Shown piece after piece: positions 1 to 7,168 of a stretch of 15,609 bases of DNA (position 1 is the first letter of the stretch; every line of letters begins with the position of its first letter). The stretch lies in contig JAITQQ010000166.1 in assembly GCA_031288855.1 (NCBI GenBank), positions 1 through 15,609 of the forward strand, given 5' to 3'. Made by a program: the position numbers and the translations under genes. Source of the stretch: Prevotellaceae bacterium (GTDB lineage: Bacteria; Bacteroidota; Bacteroidia; Bacteroidales; UBA932). The notes beneath the pieces are model-generated. The model did no database searches. It was not told the origin of the DNA and saw nothing but the letters and a program-made list of their open reading frames with translations.

Positions 1-14
1 GCTGCAAACAGCCT

Positions 15-200
15 TTATTTCAGGTCTTCCTTCAGGTCGTCTTCCACACCCTTTATACCGTCTTTAAAGCTTTTCACGCCCTTGCCCAAGCCCTTCATGA
101 GTTCGGGGATTTTCCTTCCTCCGAAAAAGAGCAGCACGCACAATGCAATAATGATGATTTCCTGGGCGCCGATACCGCCTAAAAATAAAAATGTTTTCAT
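15..200 (-). CDS. tatA: Sec-independent protein translocase subunit TatA
   Basis: This 61-residue protein has the TatA/E layout. A short N-terminus is followed by one hydrophobic membrane segment (about residues 9-27, with the run EIIIIALCVLLFF). Next come the family motif FGGRKIPEL and a lysine- and glycine-rich amphipathic helix (about 34-55) with an acidic tail. In the family, TatA oligomers form the pore that carries folded twin-arginine proteins across the inner membrane with TatC. The length is at the short end of the family but normal for Bacteroidetes TatA. No tatC is visible; it could lie beyond the left edge or elsewhere. The gene is transcribed leftwards, away from the methyltransferase gene, and a good promoter match lies just upstream at 224-254. 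Family assignment is confident; TatA versus TatE is nominal. Confidence 0.93.
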   Translation of the reverse strand: MKTFLFLGGIGAQEIIIIALCVLLFFGGRKIPELMKGLGKGVKSFKDGIKGVEDDLKEDLK

Positions 201-223
201 CCCACTTAAATACTAATTTCGGA

Positions 224-254
224 CAAATGTACATAAAATTTCCGAATAATTAAA
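224..254 (-). promoter_or_regulatory. Predicted Bacteroidetes-type promoter of tatA
   Basis: Read on the minus strand, TACATTTG at 224-231 fits the Bacteroidetes -7 consensus TAnnTTTG exactly. A weaker -33-like TTTA lies at 251-254, separated by 19 nt. Transcription would start near 217 and leave a leader of about 17 nt before the tatA start. The element lies back to back with the rightward methyltransferase promoter, and the two share bases 239-254. Confidence 0.5.
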
Positions 255-270
255 AATATATTTATCTTTG
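239..270 (+). promoter_or_regulatory. Predicted promoter of the methyltransferase gene
   Basis: TATCTTTG at 263-270 is an exact match to the -7 consensus TAnnTTTG, and TTTC at 239-242 matches three of four bases of the -33 TTTG. The 20-nt spacer is within the usual range. The transcript would start near 275-278, about 25 nt before the ATG at 303. The predicted start falls inside the tandem repeats at 272-301. Confidence 0.55.
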
Positions 271-271
271 C

Positions 272-301
272 TGCATAATCATGCATAAGGTTTCATAAGG
301 A
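272..301 (+). repeat. Three 10-bp tandem repeats over the methyltransferase transcription start (candidate operator)
   Basis: Three consecutive 10-base units can be aligned: TGCATAATCA (272-281), TGCATAAGGT (282-291) and TTCATAAGGA (292-301). Each carries the core CATAA at the same phase (274-278, 284-288, 294-298). A 10-bp period puts each unit on the same face of the helix. The repeats begin two bases after the -7 element and end at the base before the start codon region, so a bound protein would block transcription or translation of the gene. The N-terminal helix-turn-helix of the encoded methyltransferase is an obvious candidate ligand. The repeats are seen directly; the operator role is inferred. 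Confidence 0.45.
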
Positions 302-302
302 T

Positions 303-1379
303 ATGGAAAATTTATATAACATTGGAGAAGCGGCTGAAATTCTTGGAGTCAGTCAAGATACACTTAGAAGATGGGATAATAGCGGAAAATTCAAAAGCAC
401 AAGGCATCCTATCAATAATTACAGGGTTTATTCGGATAATCAGATCAGAACCCTTGTACAAGAAATGCAAATGGAGTGTTTTTACAAACCCATTAGCGTT
501 ATTCGTCAGGAAACAAAGCCTTTTTTTCAAACGAATTTTGGAGAATTATATCATTGTGATTCTGTAAATTTTCTACAAAATTTAGAATCCAATTCTATTG
601 ATTTGATATTTGCTGACCCGCCTTATAACATAAAAAAAGCAGAGTGGGATTATTTTAATTCACAAAGAGAATATCTTGATTGGACTTTAGAATGGATAAG
701 GGAAGCTCAGCGAGTTTTAAAAAAAACAGGCTCTCTCTATATCTGCGGTTTCTCAGAAATTTTAGCAGACATCAAATATGTAGCATCTCCATTTTTCAAG
801 CATTGCCGATGGCTTGTATGGTTTTACAGGAATAAAGCCAATTTGGGAAAAGATTGGGGACGCTCTCATGAAAGCATCATTCATTTTAGAAAAACCAATG
901 ATTTCATTTTTAACATCGATGAGATACGCATTCCATATAATGAACATACGATGAAATATCCTAAGCGGACACAGGCGGAAACGTCCCAATATTCAAACGG
1001 ACAAAACGGAAAAAGCTACGAATGGGAACCTAATCCATTAGGGGCTAAGCCCAAAGATGTATTAGAAATTCCCACGATTTCTAATGGAGCTTGGGAAAAA
1101 TATCCTCATGAAACGCAAAAACCGGTTGAACTTTTGAGAAAAATCATTTTATCTTCTTCATTTCATAATAGCTGCGTTCTTGACCCTTTTGGCGGTTCCG
1201 GAACTACTTATGCCGTTGCTGAAGCCTATCAACGAAAGTGGATTGGTATTGAAAAAGAACTCGATTATTGCGACATGATTAGAAAACGCCTTTCGGATAA
1301 AACTCATATTTCCCGAATAGCTTCCGCTAAAGATGAAGCCGATTCTCAAAAAAGACGACAAGGCCTACGCAGCAAATAG
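303..1379 (+). CDS. Beta-class DNA methyltransferase with N-terminal MerR-like HTH (Type II R-M)
   Basis: The 358-residue protein combines two parts. Residues 4-50 look like a MerR/excisionase-type winged helix-turn-helix: a helix pair around IGEAAEILGVSQDTLRRW, then a wing ending in YRVYSDNQI. From about residue 80 follows an amino-methyltransferase of the N6-adenine/N4-cytosine type. It has catalytic motif IV DPPYN at 105-109, a variable region at about 200-262 likely to include the target-recognition domain, HETQKP at 270-275 (motif X region), and the S-adenosylmethionine-binding DPFGGSGTT at 294-302 (motif I). The order IV, target recognition, X, I defines the beta class. DPPY favours N6-adenine methylation but does not prove it. 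The gene converges on the candidate restriction endonuclease and overlaps its 3' end by 15 bp. The HTH may repress its own promoter. The recognition sequence cannot be read from the protein. The region is AT-richer than the flanking genes, consistent with acquisition. Confidence 0.9.
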   Translation: MENLYNIGEAAEILGVSQDTLRRWDNSGKFKSTRHPINNYRVYSDNQIRTLVQEMQMECFYKPISVIRQETKPFFQTNFGELYHCDSVNFLQNLESNSIDLIFADPPYNIKKAEWDYFNSQREYLDWTLEWIREAQRVLKKTGSLYICGFSEILADIKYVASPFFKHCRWLVWFYRNKANLGKDWGRSHESIIHFRKTNDFIFNIDEIRIPYNEHTMKYPKRTQAETSQYSNGQNGKSYEWEPNPLGAKPKDVLEIPTISNGAWEKYPHETQKPVELLRKIILSSSFHNSCVLDPFGGSGTTYAVAEAYQRKWIGIEKELDYCDMIRKRLSDKTHISRIASAKDEADSQKRRQGLRSK

Positions 1380-2255
1380 CTTAAATATATCTTGGGTAAT
1401 AAGTTCTGAAAAGGGCTTCATATATCTGTTGTAAGGTTCTTTCTTTGCCGTTGGCGGCGGGTCAAGATAATATATACCTTCTATTTCCGTCAAAAACTTC
1501 GTATATACCATAAAAAGTCCTGACACTAAAGTAAAACTAATGTCATTATTATTTTTTCTTTGCACATCATTGTTAAAAACACCAATAACTTTTTGCGAAT
1601 GTTTTACGAACTTCTCCAATAATATCTTGTCGATAAAGATTTTACCCATACGGTCTTTGGATGTTGTTTTTACAGAAACAACAATTTCTTTCTCATCCAA
1701 TTGTTCTGGAGTTGAAATTACTTTCTCATAGGGAGACAGCACCAAATCGTTTTCGCATTTATAAATCTTTGCGCCTTCGTCTGTATCATAAGGGATACGA
1801 AGAACGATTCTCTTATTGGATACACTAATCGCAGTAAATACAGCTCGGATCAATTCTTCAAAACGATTTCCGACATGTTTTCGTGCACTATTGGGATCAA
1901 CCATTAAATCAAGTCCGGCGCCAATAGATTGTTGCACCGTATATAAGAACGAGTCGATGTTATTCTTCTCCTCATTATCAAAACGGGACTCTTTGGATTT
2001 AATTTTAGACACTGTCTGCAGGAAAGTAGTATAAGATTTTTCAAACAAACTATCATCTTGAATATAAAGCGAATTATTTACAGGTCTTAGATACTTTTTA
2101 GAACCTGCAACCTCTGAAACATAGATAGTATAACCATTTTTGTCAACAGCGCCGCTCACTACATTTGGTAAATATGCCCTTACTCGTTTTGAAATATTGA
2201 AAAGATCTTCGAGGCTATCTTTATTTTTTTGCAAGTCCTTATCCAAAGATATCAT
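1365..2255 (-). CDS. Putative Type II restriction endonuclease, PD-(D/E)xK-like
   Basis: I do not recognise a named family for this 296-residue soluble protein, which has no signal peptide or membrane segment. Its position, tail-to-tail with a Type II methyltransferase, argues for the cognate endonuclease. The core pattern fits a PD-(D/E)xK fold: a helix with NRFEELIRAVF (residues 130-140), then END at 168-170 opening a strand, then the strand IVVSVKTTSKDR (191-202). D170 and K196 would be the metal-binding and catalytic positions. The residue two before the lysine is Ser194 rather than the usual Asp or Glu, so a second acid such as E133 or E134 may substitute. The start follows an A-rich leader. 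The gene lies 40 nt downstream of lptD on the same strand and may depend on read-through or a weak local promoter. The nuclease role is inferred. Confidence 0.65.
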   Translation of the reverse strand: MISLDKDLQKNKDSLEDLFNISKRVRAYLPNVVSGAVDKNGYTIYVSEVAGSKKYLRPVNNSLYIQDDSLFEKSYTTFLQTVSKIKSKESRFDNEEKNNIDSFLYTVQQSIGAGLDLMVDPNSARKHVGNRFEELIRAVFTAISVSNKRIVLRIPYDTDEGAKIYKCENDLVLSPYEKVISTPEQLDEKEIVVSVKTTSKDRMGKIFIDKILLEKFVKHSQKVIGVFNNDVQRKNNNDISFTLVSGLFMVYTKFLTEIEGIYYLDPPPTAKKEPYNRYMKPFSELITQDIFKLFAA

Positions 2256-2295
2256 ATTGTTATTTTTTTTGTTTGATGTCTAAAAAATAATTGCC

Positions 2296-5004
2296 TTATC
2301 TGTCCCAGAACGATTTTCGCTTATCATATTTTAGCAGGTCGGCCAAGGCGCCCGATTTCGCATTGATCCGGAACGACCACTGTTCCCAACGGCCGGAAGG
2401 CACCCAGTTGAAAATAAATTCGAAACAGTGCAGGTCGTAACGCATGTCGAACGAGGTGGTAGTGAGCGTAAGCTCTTTGAAATCAAATCCGCTCGACATA
2501 CCCAAGTGCATGGCTTTGGTCAGTTGCAATTGTCCCGAAAAGCCCAATGTTTGGTTGTGGTTGTGGTTTTTAATCAATTGTCCGTTGGTGTAATTATAAC
2601 TGACGCTATAGTTATAGCCATAGTTGAAGTTGAACGACCAGGGCGCATTAAAATCGGCATAGTAGTGCCACTCTGTCATGATGTATTCGCCGGTTTTGGG
2701 ATCGTAGCGGTGCACCGGCACCGGCCCTCCCGATGCGGCGGCACCGGACTCCGTATCCCCTTTTTCGCCCCCGCTAAAACTATAGCCGAACGACACGCCC
2801 GCACTGATTAAACGCGGCGTCGTTAATTTATTATACTTCACTCCTCGCCCATTGATTGCATACGGGTCGAACTGCATATTTCCGTTAATGTTTACTTTTT
2901 CAAACAGCGTCGTGTTCATCGAAACGGCAATATTAGACAAGTTTATGGAGTCGGCGAAGAAATTATAACTGGAGCTGATGCTTAAATTATCAATAAGTTT
3001 TATTTTTCGCTCGCCGGTGACGGTGTCGGACTTGCTACGCACCTTCATTTCCAAATTATTGTTTAACGAGAATGAAACACTTCCTGTTCTCCCCTGAGGG
3101 GTAATACCCATTTGGCCTTCGAATTTATTATAATACAGCATATGGGTTTTTCCCGTGGTGTCGGTGTAAGTATAGGCGGTGTAACCATTCGTTCCCATGG
3201 CGTCCTGATAAGGGCGAAAACTAAATCCCACATTGGGGGTAATCATGTGGCGAAGGGCGCGCACAAACGCATTTTTTCCAAACGGGAAAACGCCATACAA
3301 GCGGGTGGTAGCCGACAAGCCGAATGAATAATCGGTAGCCACATGAAATTCACTAAAGGCAGACGACATTTCACTAACCACCCTATTCGTAGTTGAATCG
3401 TGTGTTTTCTGTGTGCTTTGGAAATACATGTTTGCGTTAAAATTCACGGAAGGCGTAACTTGAATATGCTTGAACAAAGTGATAGACGGCAGCGTAATTC
3501 CGAAATTATGTTTCATTCCGTTACGCATGAAATCCGTAAATTTCTCGCGCCCCAATTGGCTTTCCTTAAAATTTATTTTGTTGTCGAAGGTGGTGTTGTA
3601 GGTCAGTGCAAATTGTTCAAACCAGCGTTCTTTCCCCACGCGGTTTTTAATTTTGAAGGGGAAAACGCGATTCATGGTAAAGGTAATGTTCGGCAACCCC
3701 AGTGCATAGCTGCTGTCGCGCATGCTTTGCGAGTGCGTAGCATTAATCGACAGGTTAAACGGCGTGCCTTCCCACGTTTTACGGTAAGAGATACTCGACG
3801 AAGCGGTATTTTGCAGCGCCTGTTGCGGGGTTTGGCTTTGGTAGGTATTGTAGGCCGAAGCCGAAAAATTCACACTGGCGCTAAACATGGTTCCCGGCAG
3901 CATTTTCGGGTCCATGCTGTGGTTCCACCGAATGGCATACACCGTGTTTGATGAATAGTCGTTAGAGCCTTTTTCACCGAGTATGTTTTCGGCATAATCG
4001 AGGTTGAAGCCGCCATTAAATTTATACCGTTTCACATAACGCGAAACTGCCCTCGCGCTCCATGAGCCGCGTGTGAAGTACGTTCCGGTGAGGGCAAGGT
4101 CGGCATAGTCGCCCATCACAAAATAGTAGCCCAAATCCTGAATGGCAAACCCCCTGTTTACTTCATCGGTAAAGCGGGGAAACAGCAAGCCGGCCGCCCT
4201 GCCGGGACGGTCGGGCACGAAGCCGAAGGGCAATATCAACGGAAGCGGCACATCTTCAAGCACCAGGTAGGAAGGCCCAAATACCGTCTGTTTGGGGCTC
4301 TGCAACACGCGGGCTTCCGACATGCGCAGGTAAAAGTGCGGGTGCTCATGGTCGCATGTCGTATATTTCCCGCCCCGCACATTGATTGAATTGTCGGGCA
4401 TTTTTTTGATGGTCGCACCGTGAAGGTAGCCGTCGCCTTCCTGCGTGATGACATTAGATATAATAGCCTTCCCCGAGCCGAAATTATAATACATCTGCTC
4501 CATCGAATAGGTTTTGTCGCCTTCTTTCATCACCGGGTTGCCCACCGGGTTTCCCAGTGAGTCGAGCGAGCCTTTGGCAAATACGGTGCGCGTGCGGGCA
4601 TTATATTCCATGTAGTCGGCTTTCAATTCCATGTTGCCGTAGGTCACCGTGACGTCGCCATAATAATAAATGAGGCGGTCGGGATGCCCCAGGTCATAAT
4701 CTATGGAATCGCGGCCGGTAGAGAACACCGGCGCTTCGAGCGAACTTTTGCGTTTCGGCACGGTATCCTGCAAGGCCGCAGTGGTGTCTTCCGCTGCCGC
4801 AAGCGTATCTTTCGGCGCCGCCATGCGGTCAAACGAGATTACCGTATCTTTTTTTAAGAATGGGAGGGTGTCGTGGGGCGCAAAAACCGGTTTTTGCGGC
4901 ATAGCCCGAGCTACCGTATCTGCCGAAAAAGCCGATACAGCAACCGGAAAACCTGCCGTCAATAAAATTAATAATATTGACTTACAATTATTTATAATTT
5001 TCAA
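2296..5004 (-). CDS. lptD: LPS-assembly outer-membrane protein LptD
   Basis: The 902-residue protein is the size expected for Bacteroidetes LptD. A signal peptide occupies about residues 1-25 (hydrophobic ILLILLTAGFPVAVSA). A Pro/Thr/Asp-rich linker follows to about residue 95. Residues 100-230 form an OstA/LptA-like beta-jellyroll that includes YYYGDVTVTYGNMELKADYM and a TTCDHEHPHFYL motif around C217. The remaining residues, about 240-902, show alternating aromatic beta-strands of the LptD C-terminal barrel, with the conserved FGFVPDRPGRAAGLLFPRF near the entry. LptD inserts lipopolysaccharide into the outer leaflet, with the lipoprotein LptE in well-studied species; no lptE is visible here. 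The only start that keeps the signal peptide is TTG at 5004, because an in-frame stop lies at 5026-5028 and the next Met is residue 35. The gene diverges from the amidase gene. Confidence 0.92.
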   Translation of the reverse strand: MKIINNCKSILLILLTAGFPVAVSAFSADTVARAMPQKPVFAPHDTLPFLKKDTVISFDRMAAPKDTLAAAEDTTAALQDTVPKRKSSLEAPVFSTGRDSIDYDLGHPDRLIYYYGDVTVTYGNMELKADYMEYNARTRTVFAKGSLDSLGNPVGNPVMKEGDKTYSMEQMYYNFGSGKAIISNVITQEGDGYLHGATIKKMPDNSINVRGGKYTTCDHEHPHFYLRMSEARVLQSPKQTVFGPSYLVLEDVPLPLILPFGFVPDRPGRAAGLLFPRFTDEVNRGFAIQDLGYYFVMGDYADLALTGTYFTRGSWSARAVSRYVKRYKFNGGFNLDYAENILGEKGSNDYSSNTVYAIRWNHSMDPKMLPGTMFSASVNFSASAYNTYQSQTPQQALQNTASSSISYRKTWEGTPFNLSINATHSQSMRDSSYALGLPNITFTMNRVFPFKIKNRVGKERWFEQFALTYNTTFDNKINFKESQLGREKFTDFMRNGMKHNFGITLPSITLFKHIQVTPSVNFNANMYFQSTQKTHDSTTNRVVSEMSSAFSEFHVATDYSFGLSATTRLYGVFPFGKNAFVRALRHMITPNVGFSFRPYQDAMGTNGYTAYTYTDTTGKTHMLYYNKFEGQMGITPQGRTGSVSFSLNNNLEMKVRSKSDTVTGERKIKLIDNLSISSSYNFFADSINLSNIAVSMNTTLFEKVNINGNMQFDPYAINGRGVKYNKLTTPRLISAGVSFGYSFSGGEKGDTESGAAASGGPVPVHRYDPKTGEYIMTEWHYYADFNAPWSFNFNYGYNYSVSYNYTNGQLIKNHNHNQTLGFSGQLQLTKAMHLGMSSGFDFKELTLTTTSFDMRYDLHCFEFIFNWVPSGRWEQWSFRINAKSGALADLLKYDKRKSFWDR

Positions 5005-5015
5005 TAATATAATTA

Positions 5016-5045
5016 CAAAATAGTTTTATAATTTTGCACCACAAA
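5016..5045 (-). promoter_or_regulatory. Predicted lptD promoter
   Basis: On the minus strand TTTG at 5042-5045 is followed after 19 nt by TATTTTG at 5016-5022. This matches the -33 consensus and its spacing exactly, with a -7 element one base shorter than TAnnTTTG. The start site would be near 5010, leaving only a few bases before the TTG start codon at 5004. The element is interleaved with the oppositely directed amidase promoter. Confidence 0.45.
5029..5036 (+). promoter_or_regulatory. Predicted -7 element of the amidase-mlaD operon
   Basis: TAATTTTG matches the Bacteroidetes -7 consensus TAnnTTTG and is followed by CACC, a common continuation in these promoters. A -33 TTTG at the correct spacing is not present; the nearest T-run, at 4998-5001, is 27 nt upstream. 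The element lies inside the spacer of the lptD promoter on the other strand, so RNA polymerase could not occupy both at once. Confidence 0.4.
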
Positions 5046-5059
5046 GGTAAGTGAAAAAA

Positions 5060-6172
5060 ATGTTTAAATCTATTGCAGATATAAAAAAAGTTATTATCTT
5101 TGCATTCTCTTTGGTTGCTTTTTGTTGTTTCCATATAACAACTTTCAGTCAATCCGTCGTTACCCAGACCGGTGTCACAAGAGTGGTGGTTGATGCCGGT
5201 CACGGCGGACTTGACGGGGGAGCTCCCGGAAAGTTCAGTAAAGAAAAAGACCTTAATTTGGATGTAGCCTTAATGGTAGGTAAATTCATTCAGGATTCCT
5301 GCCCGGGCGTGGAAGTTATTTACACCCGCAAAACGGATGTTTTCATCCCCCTCGACGAACGGAGCGCCATTGCCAACAAACACAATGCCCACCTTTTTAT
5401 TTCCATTCACACCAACGCTTCGGCGAAAAAAAGTGTGCGGGGCACCGAAACCTACGTGATGGGGCTCGACAAATCGGGCTCGAACATGGAAGTGGCCATG
5501 CGCGAAAATGCCGTCATTACTTACGAAGATAATTACGCTTCCAAATATGAAGGCTATGACCCGCGATCGCCGGAGTCGTTTATTATTTTTTCGCTGTTAC
5601 AAAACGCGCACCTCGAGCAAAGCCTCCAGATGGCCGCCCGCGTGCAGGAGGAATTGGGCGACCGGCTCATTAAACCCAATCGCGGCGTAAAGCAAGCCGG
5701 GTTTCTGGTTTTGTGGCGCACGGCCATGCCAAGCATTCTGATAGAAATGGGGTACATTTCGAATGAGCAGGAGGAAAAAATTTTAAATAAAAAAGAAACG
5801 AAAACGGCGATTGCGCAAGCTATTTTCAGGGCGTTCAAAAGTTACAAAAATTATTACGACCGCGACCTCAAGCTGACGCAGATGAGCAGTAAAAAAGCGC
5901 AGGACGCCAAAGAAAATGACATACCGCCAACCCTTCATTACCGGATACAGATTAGAGCTTCTTCAAAAAAAATTCCCCTTGACGCACCGGAGTTTAGCGG
6001 CTATGAGGAGGTGCGGTGCATTCCTTTTAGCGCTATATATAAATATACCGCCGGAAATTTTACTACCTTTGAAGCGGCAATGCAATATTGCGAAAAAGTA
6101 ATACGCCCAAAAATTGCAGATGCTTTTGTTGTATGTGTGGAGAACGGTAAAATCGTACCAATGAAAAAATAA
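5060..6172 (+). CDS. N-acetylmuramoyl-L-alanine amidase (Amidase_3) with C-terminal SPOR-like domain
   Basis: The enzyme cleaves the bond between MurNAc and L-alanine in peptidoglycan and is exported. I chose ATG at 5060 (370 residues); an in-frame GTG at 5051 would add three residues, and either start keeps the signal peptide (hydrophobic VIIFAFSLVAFCCFH). Numbered from the ATG, Amidase_3 signatures are VVVDAGHGG with zinc ligand His48, Glu62 in FSKEKDLNL, His117 in SIHTNA, and catalytic Glu229 in SILIEMGYISN. Between them, about residues 140-200, lies a helical insert that in related amidases can occlude the active site. Residues 293-367 (from YRIQIRASS to the run DAFVVCVENGK) resemble the SPOR-like tail of Bacteroidetes amidases, likely for binding denuded glycan strands at the septum. 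The gene precedes the MlaD gene by 5 nt and diverges from lptD. Confidence 0.92.
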   Translation: MFKSIADIKKVIIFAFSLVAFCCFHITTFSQSVVTQTGVTRVVVDAGHGGLDGGAPGKFSKEKDLNLDVALMVGKFIQDSCPGVEVIYTRKTDVFIPLDERSAIANKHNAHLFISIHTNASAKKSVRGTETYVMGLDKSGSNMEVAMRENAVITYEDNYASKYEGYDPRSPESFIIFSLLQNAHLEQSLQMAARVQEELGDRLIKPNRGVKQAGFLVLWRTAMPSILIEMGYISNEQEEKILNKKETKTAIAQAIFRAFKSYKNYYDRDLKLTQMSSKKAQDAKENDIPPTLHYRIQIRASSKKIPLDAPEFSGYEEVRCIPFSAIYKYTAGNFTTFEAAMQYCEKVIRPKIADAFVVCVENGKIVPMKK

Positions 6173-6177
6173 ACATT

Positions 6178-7089
6178 ATGAAAATTAACCGCGAAGTAAA
6201 AATAGGTATATTTTTCTTAGCGATTGTCATCGCTATATTCGGAATAATAAATTTTTTAAAAGGGCAGGACATTTTTAAGAATACCAATACTTATTATGCC
6301 GTCTATGAAAATGTGGAGGGGTTGTCTCCAAGTTCGCAGATATTTTTGAAAGGATTAAAAATAGGCTCTGTTGAAAAAATTACGTTCGATGCAGCCAACC
6401 TGAAATTTGTTGTAAAAATAAATATCAACGACAGGTATCATATTCCAAAAAATTCGGAAGCGCAAATATTCAGTACCGACATCATGGGAAATAAAGCCAT
6501 GCGGATTGTGTTCGGCGACAGCGATCATTTTTTGCAAAAAGGAGACACGCTGCTTGCGGGCAATGTGCCCGAACTCATTACCATAATTGCCGATGAGCTG
6601 GTGCCGCTGAAACAAAAAGTGGACACCCTGATTACAGCGCTGAATAAAACGGCTCAGGCATTAAATACAATATTGACCGACGAAACGCAAGACAATTTAG
6701 TGCACAGCATTGCAAGTTTGCGAAAAACTTTGCATAATTTGCAACAATTCAGCGCCGCACTGGAAGGTGAAAAAGAAAGTATTAAAAGTATTGCGGAAGG
6801 CGTCAATACATTCATGGGGTCGTTAAATCAAAGTAGCGGCGATATTACACGCACTTTACATAATTTAGCCCTGCTGACCGATTCTTTACAAGCTGCCGAT
6901 ATTAAAGCCACGGTAGAGAATATAAATGCACTCCTGTTGCAAGCCAATAATCCGGAAGGGAGCGTTGGAAAATTACTTCACGACGGGCACCTTTATAATA
7001 ATGTGTCGAGGACTATTACACATCTTGACAGTTTAATTGTGGCTATTCAAAAAAATCCGAAAAAATATATAAAGATAAGCGTATTTTAA
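6178..7089 (+). CDS. MlaD/MCE family phospholipid transport protein
   Basis: The 303-residue protein has one N-terminal membrane anchor (about residues 9-27, IGIFFLAIVIAIFGIINF). An MCE domain follows at about 38-115, recognisable from YYAVYENVEGLSPSSQIFLKG, the glycine turn at LKIGSVEKI and DIMGNKAMRIVFG. The rest, about 125-290, is predicted mostly helical with heptad-like Leu/Ile/Thr spacing, ending in the family tail KNPKKYIKISVF. MCE proteins form hexameric rings or tubes that move phospholipids between the membranes with an MlaE permease and MlaF ATPase; neither gene is in the window. It starts 5 nt after the amidase stop, so the two are almost surely co-transcribed. Family assignment is strong; the lipid and the direction of transport are unknown. 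Confidence 0.9.
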   Translation: MKINREVKIGIFFLAIVIAIFGIINFLKGQDIFKNTNTYYAVYENVEGLSPSSQIFLKGLKIGSVEKITFDAANLKFVVKININDRYHIPKNSEAQIFSTDIMGNKAMRIVFGDSDHFLQKGDTLLAGNVPELITIIADELVPLKQKVDTLITALNKTAQALNTILTDETQDNLVHSIASLRKTLHNLQQFSAALEGEKESIKSIAEGVNTFMGSLNQSSGDITRTLHNLALLTDSLQAADIKATVENINALLLQANNPEGSVGKLLHDGHLYNNVSRTITHLDSLIVAIQKNPKKYIKISVF

Positions 7090-7101
7090 TTCTTTAAAAA
7101 T

Positions 7102-7132
7102 TTTCTAATTGATAGTAAGGCCGTTATCTTTT
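7102..7132 (+). promoter_or_regulatory. Candidate upstream dnaA promoter
   Basis: TTTC at 7102-7105, a 19-nt spacer and TATCTTTT at 7125-7132 give a near match to the -33/-7 consensus (one mismatch in each element). Transcription would start near 7138, giving dnaA a leader of about 87 nt that contains the hairpin at 7146-7161. A weaker alternative (TTTT at 7160-7163, CAATTTTG at 7183-7190, 19-nt spacer) would start after the hairpin. T-rich sequence here makes chance matches likely. Confidence 0.3.
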
Positions 7133-7145
7133 TTTTGAATAAAAC

Positions 7146-7168
7146 AATAGCATTTGCTATTTTTTTTT
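7146..7168 (+). terminator. Small hairpin with T-run between mlaD and dnaA
   Basis: AATAGCA (7146-7152) and TGCTATT (7155-7161) are perfect inverted repeats that fold as a 6-bp stem with a 4-base loop. A run of T from 7160 to 7168 follows immediately. The shape is that of an intrinsic terminator on the plus strand and would end the amidase-mlaD transcript 57 nt after the mlaD stop. The stem is short and AT-rich, so termination may be partial. If the upstream dnaA promoter is real, the hairpin would lie in the dnaA leader instead. Confidence 0.45.

Noticed and set aside
1..12. GCTG-CAAA-CAGC hairpin just after the tatA stop that could begin a terminator.
   Set aside because: The stem is only 4 bp and the sequence that would hold a T-run lies beyond the window edge.
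3400..3951. A 183-codon plus-strand reading frame inside lptD.
   Set aside because: It is antisense to a convincing LptD barrel, has no recognisable domain or promoter, and its composition reflects the opposite strand's codons.
5072..5102. A good -33/-7 match (ATTG, N19, TATCTTTG) inside the amidase signal-peptide coding region.
   Set aside because: A transcript starting near 5108 would lack the signal peptide and has no suitable in-frame start before the catalytic domain, so it is most likely a chance match in AT-rich sequence.
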